From Acidobacteriota bacterium (GTDB lineage: Bacteria > Acidobacteriota > Terriglobia > Terriglobales > SCQP01), in assembly GCA_021818955.1 (NCBI GenBank), contig JAKASR010000028.1, positions 1-48,549 of the forward strand: a stretch of DNA of 48,549 nucleotides, in the 5' to 3' direction. The notes beneath the pieces were generated by a model. It did not search any database. It was not told the DNA's origin and saw only the letters and a program-made list of their open reading frames with translations. Below, one piece after another: positions 41,326 to 48,549 of this stretch. Each line of letters opens with the position of its first letter. The first letter of the stretch is position 1. The translations under genes and the position numbers were made by a program.

Positions 41326-41670
41326 GCTTCGATATGAAGCATAGCCCGGTGGCGCTGAATGCAGTTACCGGGAAGATGTCTTTGCCACAATAATGATGTT
41401 GACGGGCAGTGAGTGAAATTACGCCATCAATTCCATTTTGCCAAATATGGCAGCCTGGCAAAATGGACGTAGGCAGTTGAATTCAAAGGGTCTTTTCGTT
41501 TTTGCCAGAGTTGGCGAAAAGGGTTTCTCTTGGCGATATGGGTTGTCTCGCAGTAAAAAGCTTAATTTTTCAAAGATTTAATCCAGGCCAGCTTTAAAAA
41601 ATCCCTGGCATGGAGAGAACTGGCATTCTCCTATCGAGGCGAAAGGATTCTGCTACTCTGTCCAGAAGAG
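41326..41670. other. Divergent promoter region between recG and the secretin gene
   Basis: This 345-bp gap has several palindromes and is AT-richer than its flanks. CCATTTTGCCA and TGGCAAAATGG (41433-41466) form an 11-bp perfect inverted repeat with a 12-bp loop. Inside it is TTTTGCCA-AATA-TGGCA, and a second similar site TTTTGCCA-GAGT-TGGCG lies at 41500-41516. A smaller hairpin GAGAA-CTGGCA-TTCTC is at 41614-41629. No gene is supported here. Confidence 0.6.
41433..41516. promoter_or_regulatory. Paired operator-like palindromes upstream of the secretin gene
   Basis: Two sites share TTTTGCCA-N4-TGGC, centred 64 bp apart (41436-41452 and 41500-41516). The first is nested within the 11-bp inverted repeat. 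Equal half-sites and spacing suggest a dimeric DNA-binding protein, unidentified here. It could act on recG, the secretin gene or both. Confidence 0.5.
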
Positions 41671-43704
41671 ATGGCTGGAAAGTCTCAACTCAATCCTGAC
41701 ACTCAACTTCCGCAGATACGGCCCACGAATTGGCGGCCGTGTTTTTGGCTGGGACTTTGCCTGCTCATGGCTACGCGCGGCGCAGCCACAGTTCCCGGCA
41801 AGCAGGATCGCAAATCCGCGGCATCCAGCCTTTCCTTAACCGACCGCGTTTGGATGGCGCGGGTGCGCGCCGAAATCATGCGTGGCAATTACGATGCCGC
41901 CTACCTGCGTGCCCGCCGAGGCCAAAAGCGCCATCCTATGGATGCTTTGCGCAAAGCGGCCAGTAATCTCTTGTTGCGCGAGGCGGTTGAATCGCATTTA
42001 GCGGCGGGCGTGCGGCTGCGGCAAGCCGGGCGCCTTTGGCAAGCGGCGCTGCAGTTTCGCACCGCGCTGGCGCTCGATCCTGCCAACTATGACGCCCGTC
42101 AGGCGTTGGAAGCGGATATGCCGGATCTGCAGCCGCCCGCCGGCCGCTTTCGCCTGAATGTGCAGCAAGCCGCGCCCTTGCCGGCGTTGCATTTCGTGGC
42201 TGGCCGCCACGCCTTTCAATTTGACGGAACAACTTGGAATTTACTGCACGTAGTTGCCCGCGCTTATGGCTTGCGGGCGTTTATCGATAAAAAACTTCCC
42301 AATAGCCCGGTGCGCTTTCGTTTGGGGCCGGCGGCGTTGGGGCAATGCCTGATCGCATTACGAGACCAGTTGGGGGTCGCCTGGAACGCGCTCGGCCCGC
42401 ACACGATTTTCTTCGGGCCGGCTGCGGATCAAGCCAAATTTACCCCGATCGGCCTGCGGACGTTTTACCTGGCGCGCGGCCTCGATCAGCCACAGCGCCT
42501 GCAGGAAATTGCCCAGGCGCTGCGCCTGATGCTCGATCTGCGCTGGATACAACTTGATCCCGCGCGGGGTGCGATTGTCTGCCGCGGCACGGCAGCCCAA
42601 CTCGATGCGGCGGAACAGCTCCTGGCGAATTTATCCCGGCCCGGCGGACAAGTGATGCTGGACGTCCGGATTGTGGAGGTCACCCACTCGGTCGCAACCC
42701 AAATCGGCGTGAATCCGCATACGCAGTTTCAAGTCTTTAGCCTGGCTCCGCTGTTGGCGGGACTGGGACAATCCGGCAATCTGCAAAGCCTGATTCAACA
42801 GTTGTTTTCGCAAGGCGGGCTGAACGGCATTTTAAGTTCCGGCCAGCTCTCGCAGGAATTGCAGCAATTGCAGCAGCAACTGTCGCCTCTCTTGAATACT
42901 CCTTTCGCCGTCTTCGGCGGGGGCGCCACGTTGATGGCGGTGACCTGGCCCCCGACCGTGGCGAATTTCAGCTTCCAGCACGGCCGCAGCCGGACCTTGG
43001 AAACTGCCTGGCTGCGCGCCAACTCCAGCCAGCAGGCCACGTTGCGCATCGGTGAACGCTATCCGGTCGTCAACGCCAGCTTCGCGCCGATTTACCTGAA
43101 TTCAGCCGTGCAGCAGGTGCTCGGCAACAAAAGTTATATCCAGCCCTTTCCATCGTTCACCTTCGTCAATCTCGGACTGAACCTCAAGTTGAAGCCGGTT
43201 GTCGAATCGAAGGGGCGGGTGCAGGTCTCGATTCAGGCCCGGGTGCGGTCGCTGACCGGGCAATATAGTAACAATATCCCGGTCCTGAGCGACCGCTCGC
43301 TGACCACGCATTTGAGTTTGCGCGAGGGCAAGCCGGCGGTCATCGCCGGCCTGTTTACTCATCAGGAGATGCAATCCTTGGCCGGCGTTCCCGGCATTGC
43401 GCGCCTGCCGGTGATCGGACGCTTGTTTTCCAGCCTCCAAAATCAAAACAGCGACGATCAACTGCTGGTGTTCATCACCCCCCATATTCTGGCCAGCAAT
43501 GATCGGCGGGGCCGCGATATCTGGCTCCCGCCCGGTTTCAATGGCGGGCAGCAAGCTGCAGGATATTATGCTCCGGCCTATCCCCGCCCACCGATTTACC
43601 GGCCGCCGGGCGCGCCGCCGCCGGGCCTGCCACCCTTCGGCCTGCCGTCACGGCCGCCAATTACGCCGCGCTCAAACCCGCCTCACAACTCATTGCCGCG
43701 ATAG
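41671..43704 (+). CDS. Secretin-domain protein with TPR-like N-terminus and proline-rich tail
   Basis: The 677-residue protein has a signal-like segment (about 20-40), a TPR-like unit (GRLWQAALQFRTALALDPAN), a short N1-type secretin domain, and the secretin homology domain. The signature VPGIARLPVIGRLF followed by DDQLLVFITPHIL is diagnostic of GspD/PilQ-type outer-membrane channels. A Gln/Leu-rich stretch (QELQQLQQQLSPLLN) lies in the middle. The last 60 residues are Pro/Tyr-rich (YRPPGAPPPGLPPFGLP). No ATPase, inner-membrane platform or pseudopilin genes are adjacent, so it is an orphan secretin here. It may serve type II secretion or pili encoded elsewhere. Confidence 0.88.
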   Translation: MAGKSQLNPDTQLPQIRPTNWRPCFWLGLCLLMATRGAATVPGKQDRKSAASSLSLTDRVWMARVRAEIMRGNYDAAYLRARRGQKRHPMDALRKAASNLLLREAVESHLAAGVRLRQAGRLWQAALQFRTALALDPANYDARQALEADMPDLQPPAGRFRLNVQQAAPLPALHFVAGRHAFQFDGTTWNLLHVVARAYGLRAFIDKKLPNSPVRFRLGPAALGQCLIALRDQLGVAWNALGPHTIFFGPAADQAKFTPIGLRTFYLARGLDQPQRLQEIAQALRLMLDLRWIQLDPARGAIVCRGTAAQLDAAEQLLANLSRPGGQVMLDVRIVEVTHSVATQIGVNPHTQFQVFSLAPLLAGLGQSGNLQSLIQQLFSQGGLNGILSSGQLSQELQQLQQQLSPLLNTPFAVFGGGATLMAVTWPPTVANFSFQHGRSRTLETAWLRANSSQQATLRIGERYPVVNASFAPIYLNSAVQQVLGNKSYIQPFPSFTFVNLGLNLKLKPVVESKGRVQVSIQARVRSLTGQYSNNIPVLSDRSLTTHLSLREGKPAVIAGLFTHQEMQSLAGVPGIARLPVIGRLFSSLQNQNSDDQLLVFITPHILASNDRRGRDIWLPPGFNGGQQAAGYYAPAYPRPPIYRPPGAPPPGLPPFGLPSRPPITPRSNPPHNSLPR

Positions 43705-43791
43705 AAGCCGGCGGCTCGAATGGCTGGCCGCAATGGCGCGGGTAAAATCTATGCGGTCCGGGGTGAATCGTCGATGTCAACCTGTGTATTT

Positions 43792-45903
43792 TTAGCGAGA
43801 TCCGCTCAGGTCGGGAAAAACGATTTGGCCTGAGTTTGTATGGCGGATGATGGCCATGCGGGGCAGAATCGGCCAGGCGGGACGGCGCAGCACCATATCC
43901 ACCTGCCGCCAGAACTGGCGAAATAAGGGATATTCGACGGCGGAAATCGAGCTCGCCCTTTGCGCCACGGTGTCGGAAACCTGTAAGCGGCCGTTTTGAC
44001 AATCGACGCTGACGCGCAGACTGCCAAAGTCAGTCACGCGTGACCACTGCGGTAGCGAGAGGGAGGCCGGGCAGGCGCGCGGCAATTGTAATGACCAGCT
44101 ATCCTGCGTGCGCCAGCGCAAATTTAATTTCAGCGGCTGGCGTCGCCGCTCGGTAAATGCCAGCGCGGAGACGTAGTTGGTGCGCAGCCAGGCAACATCG
44201 AGCGGGGTGGGCAGATCGGGCACCCAGCCATGAAAGCGGGCTTGGAATACCGGCGCTTGCGGAGATAATCCTTTAACCTGAAGCCTGCGGACGACGGCTT
44301 CCGGAACGGCAAAACGCAACCAGGCTTGCACTCGCTGCCGCCTTCCGGGGACATGGGCGCAGCGGGCGCGCCAACTGGGCGCATCGGCGCCGCTGACGCT
44401 CACCGAGCCGCTCAGCTCGTAGCCGCCGGTGGGATTGGGACGCAACTGGAAGCGGCGGGTAGTTAAATTAACCCGCGCCGCGGCGATCGGGACTTGCACT
44501 AAATGGCGCTGGCCGGGCCGCAAGATCAATGCCAGCGCGCCCTGATCGGAGGAGGGCAGACTGGTGCTTTGAAATGCCGGGGCGGTCGTGTCAATCCACA
44601 GCGGCGGTTCATTTAGAGCGCGCCCGGGCACATACACGATAGCGTGATCGAAGGCGGCCATGGTGGCGGCGCCTTTGGCCAGGCGTCCCATGCGGCGGGT
44701 GCGCAAGAGCGCAACGTCGGCGGGTATTCCTTCCAGGCGCAGCCAGGTGGCGAGCAGCAAGGCGCCATCCTTGCAGTCGCCGCGGCGCGCGCGCCATACC
44801 GAGGCAACCGAATCGGGGAAAAAGGCGTGAGGCCCGGTCTCATCCCCGGCATAGCGAAGCCGGCGGGCGAGAATGGCGCGGATGCGTTGCAGCGTTGCCG
44901 CGGGTGCTTGGCCGGGCGGCGCCAGTTGCAACCATTTGGCGCGAAGGGCGGGCGCAAGGCGGGAAGGTTGGCGCAGGTAATTCAGGTACCACTTGACCAG
45001 CGCTTGCCAGGAACGAAACGAAGACGCCTGCACAAAGGGCGAGCGATCTGTAACCGAAGGGCCTTCATTTTCGGAATAGAAGGCGGGCAATGCCCCGGCT
45101 TGCCATTCCCAGCCGTAAAGTCCATTTCGTTTCCAGGTCAGCGGCGGCGCCAGGCGCGATTGGCTAACGGCAAGCGGGAAGCAAGATTCCAGCACATAGC
45201 GTACCTGGCGCGCCGGATAACCGGAGCGGAAGGCGAATAGATCTCCCAAATACTTGCCTGCCAACATCGTCCAACTCGAGCGCAAGCGGGGCGAGAGGCA
45301 ATAAATGATATTGACGATGTCGCCCGGTTGCAATCCGGAAAAGCGTAGCCGGCGCGATTGCGATCCGGAGTCATACGGACGGGTGCGGCCCTCATCGCGT
45401 CCCCTGCCGGCCAGTTTTCCATCGTGAAAGATGTCTGCCCGCCAGAGTTGAAACCGGTTGCGCGAGGCGTCGTACCAGATGTCATCCAAGCCCAGGTCGC
45501 GCGCGCCTTCCTCCGACTCCACTTGAAAGACTCGCTGCACGACCTGGGTAGAGAGCCCGCTCACGCCCACTCGTTCAAAGCGCAAATGGTACAGCTCGAT
45601 GATGTCCGCGTCCTGAGCATAATCCGGCGAAGCGCTGTTCCCGGGGACCGGGGCGGAAAGCTGTGCGCTGGCTGCGGTGAGCCGTAGCGGATGGCGGACA
45701 TGAAAAACCCAGGCTTGTGCGCGTTTCAACCAAACGGATTCTGATGGGCTGCTTGTCGGCGGCGCGCCAAATAGGACGGGGCTGGCAAAAAGAATCAAGA
45801 GCGTGGCAGCCACGCCCGCGCGAACGAAGCGGCTCCGTACACGCTCATGAGATTCAGGCAGTTCCGGCAACCGAGGCGCACCCTGAAACCACCACGGAAT
45901 CAA
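43792..45903 (-). CDS. DUF3857/transglutaminase-fold exported protein
   Basis: The 703-residue protein has an N-terminal membrane or signal helix (GVAATLLILFASPVLFG), then a DUF3857 beta domain. A transglutaminase-like core follows with a Cys in RRGDCKDGALLLATWLRLEG, a His in AAFDHAIVYVPG, and an Asp in PLWIDTTAP; these are the Cys-His-Asp positions of the fold. The C-terminal 200 residues are a beta-rich domain (DUF2569/3858-like). Function is unknown; some relatives may be proteases or peptide cross-linkers. The likely start is TTG at 45903, with GGATAGGG upstream, since no ATG precedes the helix. It diverges from a TgpA-type gene of the same superfamily. Confidence 0.85.
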   Translation of the reverse strand: MIPWWFQGAPRLPELPESHERVRSRFVRAGVAATLLILFASPVLFGAPPTSSPSESVWLKRAQAWVFHVRHPLRLTAASAQLSAPVPGNSASPDYAQDADIIELYHLRFERVGVSGLSTQVVQRVFQVESEEGARDLGLDDIWYDASRNRFQLWRADIFHDGKLAGRGRDEGRTRPYDSGSQSRRLRFSGLQPGDIVNIIYCLSPRLRSSWTMLAGKYLGDLFAFRSGYPARQVRYVLESCFPLAVSQSRLAPPLTWKRNGLYGWEWQAGALPAFYSENEGPSVTDRSPFVQASSFRSWQALVKWYLNYLRQPSRLAPALRAKWLQLAPPGQAPAATLQRIRAILARRLRYAGDETGPHAFFPDSVASVWRARRGDCKDGALLLATWLRLEGIPADVALLRTRRMGRLAKGAATMAAFDHAIVYVPGRALNEPPLWIDTTAPAFQSTSLPSSDQGALALILRPGQRHLVQVPIAAARVNLTTRRFQLRPNPTGGYELSGSVSVSGADAPSWRARCAHVPGRRQRVQAWLRFAVPEAVVRRLQVKGLSPQAPVFQARFHGWVPDLPTPLDVAWLRTNYVSALAFTERRRQPLKLNLRWRTQDSWSLQLPRACPASLSLPQWSRVTDFGSLRVSVDCQNGRLQVSDTVAQRASSISAVEYPLFRQFWRQVDMVLRRPAWPILPRMAIIRHTNSGQIVFPDLSGSR

Positions 45904-46148
45904 CCCTATCCAGTGGCGGGGAATTCAGGCCTCAGTCTCAATCAGGCAATGCCTGCCAGCCCATAAGGTACTCACCTTAGATGGGGTCTGGAAACCGCTC
46001 AGGCCCGGCTTGGGCGAAGATTCGCGATAACGGATAATAGTTGAGCGTTCATCGGATCCACCTCCGGCGAAAAAGAGTAAGAGTAGATGAACGTCCCGGA
46101 GTAAAAGCGATGGCGCTTGCCGGGAAAGCGGCTTTTCCCGCTTAATGC

Positions 46149-46160
46149 TAGACTGCGCCT
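46149..46160 (+). promoter_or_regulatory. -10 box of a probable leaderless promoter (TgpA gene)
   Basis: TAGACT (two mismatches), preceded by TGC to give an extended -10 form, is followed by GCGCCT and the ATG at 46161. This is the same spacing as at 12154 and 13457. Confidence 0.5.
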
Positions 46161-48392
46161 ATGTGGGGAGAAAGCAGGTCAAGCGCGTCCCCAGCGTCAA
46201 TTCGTCCCTATTTTGAGGCTCTGTTGCTGTTGCTGCTGGCGACAGGGTTTTTAACCCTGGTGGCGACAGGGCGACTGGGTTGGATCTGGATCGGGCTGGG
46301 TGCGGCCGGCTTGCTGGTGCGCGGTGGACTGCTGGCACGCGGCATTCACCCCCGCCTGCCTGCGCACTGGGTCAGCATCGCCACCCTGCTTTATATCCTT
46401 TTTTTTGCCGCTGACCTGATGCTGCTCGGCAGCTCCTTTATCGCCGCCTGCGTCCATTTGGTCTTGTTTGCCGCGCTCGTCAAGTTGTTCGCCGCCGAAC
46501 GCTCGCGCGATTATCTCTATCTCTGCATTCTGGCCTTCCTGGAAGTACTGGCTGCAACCACCCTGACCGTGGGAGCGGGCTTTTTGGTGTTTTTTGCCCT
46601 CTTCCTGCTCCTGCTGGTGGCCACCTTTGTGGCTTATGAGATGTTCCGGGGCGAACAGGCCGGTGGCGAGCGCACCCGCGTGGATCATCATTTTTCCACC
46701 CGCCGTATCCGTCGCGGCCTGGCGGGCATTTCCATCACGATGGCGTTAGCCATCGGGGTGGTGGGTGCCAGCCTGTTTTTCTTGCTCCCCCGCTTGTCAT
46801 TTCAATACTGGAATCCGCTGCTATCGCGCAATGCTATTTCCGGCTTCAGCAATGACGTGCATCTGGGCGAAGTGCGCAATCTGGAAGAAAGCAACCAGGT
46901 GGTGATGCATATCGGCTTGCTTGGGCCTGAAGCAAGCATGCCCGCAATGCGTAACCTGGCTCAGCGCATCCTTTGGCGCGGGCGCGTGTTGAACCGGTTT
47001 CACGGCGACCGCTGGCTGGATACGGCCCGCCCTTATATTGCAACCACCAATTTCGGCCGGTTGACATTCCCGGCGGTGCTCTATCCGGGCAAGCGAACCC
47101 AATTGCTGCAATACCGGATCATGATGGAGCCAATCGGCGCCGACGTGCTCTTCCTGGCTCCCGGAACTCGCGCGCTCATGACGCCCCTGCGGGACCTGGT
47201 GATCGACTCCGGCCAGACGATTGCGCCCATGGATCTTGCCCCGCTAGGCGCCGGCACCGGCGGTTTATCGTACACCGCCGTATCCGATGTTGGTTTGCCT
47301 CCCGCCGCCATACTTCGCCACGCCGGCAACCGCTATCCCCGCCCAATCCGCCGCCGATATCTGCAACTTCCCCGCAGCCTTGATCCTCGCATTGCCCGCC
47401 TGGCGCAAACCATCGTGACGTCTTCGCGCCCCGATGCCTGGGACCGCATGCAGGCTTTAAAGCGCTATCTGCGCACGCATTACCGCTACACCCTGAATGG
47501 TTTGCCGGGCGGACGCGACCCGCTGGCGGATTTTTTGTTGGTGGATCACGCCGGCGATTGTGAATACTTTGCTTCGGCGCTGGCGATTCTCGGCCGGACG
47601 CTCGGCATCCCCACCCGCGTGGTTACCGGGTTTATAACCGGCCCATATAATCACCTCTCGCATGAATATTTGATCCGCGGGCGCGAAGCCCACGCCTGGG
47701 TGGAAGTTTATTTCCCCCCTCCGCCGCGCACTGGAATGGACACAGGCATCTGGGTTCCGTTCGACGCTACCCCGCCTACCGCGGAATCCGGCTTCACCGG
47801 CCCATGGGGAAGATTGCAGTTGCTGTTCGATGCGGCCCAAACCTTCTGGCAGGATTGGGTGATCAACTACGATTTTTCCCATCAGGTACGGCTGGCGCTG
47901 CAGTTGCGGCGGGATTGGGTCAGCCAGCGCCATCACCTGTTTAGTTCCTTGCGCGACCAGGCGCTGTCCTGGCGCCATCGGTTGGCCATCTGGTGGCGTC
48001 ATCCACATCCTGGTGCTGCCCGGTGGCGCTGGTTTTTGGGCTGGCTGGCGCTGCTAGCTGCACTGTTCGGAGTGCGTCCGCTGTGGCGCCGCCTCCGCTC
48101 CGCCAATCGCGATAATCCAATCTTCCAGGAATGGGAGCGCCGTCAGGCCACTGCCTATTACCGCCGATTGCAGGCCGTGCTGCGCCGCGCCGGCTATGCG
48201 CGCCCCCCCTCCTGCACCGCGCCAGAGTTGGCCGAATTGGTGCGGGAAATGCAGGTGCAGCCGGCGCTCGACGAGTTTATGCAGGATTATGAAGCGGTGC
48301 GTTTCGGCAATCATGCGGGCAGGCTGCAATTGCTGCCCCAACGCCTGCGCATAATCCGGAAACTACTCCGCGCCCCTGCCGTGGCGCGTTAG
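46161..48392 (+). CDS. TgpA-like transglutaminase membrane protein (DUF3488 plus DUF4129)
   Basis: The 743-residue protein has about six N-terminal helices (DUF3488; first one LLLLLLATGFLTLVATG), then an extracytoplasmic transglutaminase domain. Its triad is C467 (AGDCEYFASALAILGR), H511 (REAHAWVEVYF) and D535 (WVPFDATPP). A helix near residues 610-635 (FLGWLALLAALFGVRPLW) precedes a DUF4129 C-terminal part. Pseudomonas TgpA is an essential periplasmic transglutaminase of unclear substrate. TgpA genes usually lie beside a MoxR ATPase and a DUF58 protein, but neither is seen here. The start has no Shine-Dalgarno; TAGACT lies 6 nt upstream. Confidence 0.92.
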   Translation: MWGESRSSASPASIRPYFEALLLLLLATGFLTLVATGRLGWIWIGLGAAGLLVRGGLLARGIHPRLPAHWVSIATLLYILFFAADLMLLGSSFIAACVHLVLFAALVKLFAAERSRDYLYLCILAFLEVLAATTLTVGAGFLVFFALFLLLLVATFVAYEMFRGEQAGGERTRVDHHFSTRRIRRGLAGISITMALAIGVVGASLFFLLPRLSFQYWNPLLSRNAISGFSNDVHLGEVRNLEESNQVVMHIGLLGPEASMPAMRNLAQRILWRGRVLNRFHGDRWLDTARPYIATTNFGRLTFPAVLYPGKRTQLLQYRIMMEPIGADVLFLAPGTRALMTPLRDLVIDSGQTIAPMDLAPLGAGTGGLSYTAVSDVGLPPAAILRHAGNRYPRPIRRRYLQLPRSLDPRIARLAQTIVTSSRPDAWDRMQALKRYLRTHYRYTLNGLPGGRDPLADFLLVDHAGDCEYFASALAILGRTLGIPTRVVTGFITGPYNHLSHEYLIRGREAHAWVEVYFPPPPRTGMDTGIWVPFDATPPTAESGFTGPWGRLQLLFDAAQTFWQDWVINYDFSHQVRLALQLRRDWVSQRHHLFSSLRDQALSWRHRLAIWWRHPHPGAARWRWFLGWLALLAALFGVRPLWRRLRSANRDNPIFQEWERRQATAYYRRLQAVLRRAGYARPPSCTAPELAELVREMQVQPALDEFMQDYEAVRFGNHAGRLQLLPQRLRIIRKLLRAPAVAR

Positions 48393-48422
48393 AAGTTATC
48401 GCCTGAATGGGCAAAGTATTAT

Positions 48423-48549
48423 GGGTGCTGAGCAGGAATCTGTAAAGGCTTAAAACCGAGCGGGATGGATTTCGATGGGGCAATTTTCGTACACTGCCGA
48501 TCGTGACTGCAAACCAGGACTGGACGCGGATATTGGGTTGGCCGGGGTA
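48423..48549 (+). mobile_element. 5' end of an insertion sequence (ISL3-like), truncated by the window edge
   Basis: The inverted repeat at 48423-48449 (GGGTGCTGAG, then GCAGGAATCTG and AAAGGC) resembles the reverse complement of the repeat at 98-127. A transposase-like reading frame follows 54 bp later. It is the left end of an element of the same type as the right end seen at 1-127. The transposition target duplication cannot be determined because both copies are cut by the window edges. Confidence 0.5.
48503..48549 (+). CDS. Transposase N-terminal fragment (partial)
   Basis: A GTG at 48503 opens a frame beginning VTANQDWTRILGWPG and reaching the window edge. From memory this resembles the start of acidobacterial ISL3 transposases, where LGWPGY is followed by a conserved tract. 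Only 15 codons are visible, so the call rests on context. An ATG at 48475 starts another frame. No Shine-Dalgarno was seen. Confidence 0.4.
   Translation, partial: MTANQDWTRILGWPG

Noticed and set aside
41521-41640. Possible sigma-54 promoter upstream of the secretin gene (TGGC and TTGT elements)
   Set aside because: The GG and GC pairs are not separated by the required 10 bp at any of the TGGC sites I checked.
1-48549. Window as a circular molecule joined through the transposase
   Set aside because: Joining the edges happens to keep the transposase reading frame open, but nearly the whole transposase would be missing. The two ends are better explained as pieces of separate IS copies or assembly breaks.
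1-48549. CRISPR array, rRNA or tRNA genes, prophage
   Set aside because: No regularly spaced direct repeats, no tRNA-like cloverleaf noticed in any gap, and no structural phage genes.

Overview
The window is GC-rich bacterial chromosomal DNA. It most resembles an acidobacterium (Acidobacteriota, probably class Terriglobia). This is inference from gene families rather than a marker gene. The clues are a PadR regulator paired with a very large MacB/FtsX-type (ADOP) permease, a second ADOP permease, a secreted PQQ-like beta-propeller, a GH105 hydrolase, a secreted amidohydrolase, and a nudix/cupredoxin/heme A gene set. No rRNA, tRNA, CRISPR array or prophage was seen.

Both ends look like pieces of the same insertion-sequence family: a transposase C-terminus with a terminal inverted repeat at 1-127, and a matching inverted repeat plus transposase N-terminus at 48423-48549. 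Between them the layout is: 385-1134 unknown membrane-anchored protein; 1349-1567 yacG; 1589-4747 padR-ADOP operon with a palindromic operator candidate; 4980-6917 M61 peptidase; 7042-7953 M50 protease; 8099-9718 PQQ-like propeller; 10018-10692 outer-membrane barrel; 10783-12054 MFS transporter; 12166-13398 GH105; 13469-14836 amidohydrolase; 14917-16377 tsaB-rimI; 16476-19245 coiled-coil miniprotein and second ADOP permease; 19371-23245 mutS-anmK; 23252-23858 nucleotidyltransferase pair; 23914-24753 TIM-barrel isomerase; 24899-26599 TPR membrane protein plus unknown secreted protein; 26826-27182 dksA-like; 27519-28268 yebC.

From 28814 to 32900 lies a block for heme A and copper-oxidase biogenesis: nudix, an amicyanin-like cupredoxin lipoprotein, a 59-residue membrane protein, COX15, CtaB and DUF420. 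At 33039 there is a free-standing gene for an 18-residue lysine peptide with its own consensus promoter and terminator. It is followed by tsaC-ydcF, acpP-fabF-SIMPL, a glycosyltransferase, a YtxH-like protein, a Crp/Fnr regulator, recG, an orphan secretin with a proline-rich tail, and a divergent pair of transglutaminase-fold proteins (DUF3857 type and TgpA type).

Two properties run through the window. First, at least five genes start about 6-7 nt after a -10-like hexamer and have no usable Shine-Dalgarno, so they are probably leaderless. Second, three families of short dispersed palindromic repeats sit in intergenic DNA and concentrate in the 545-bp gap after yebC. The best candidates for something undescribed are the 18-residue peptide gene, the 59-residue membrane ORF overlapping COX15, the dispersed repeats, and the paired palindromes upstream of the secretin.
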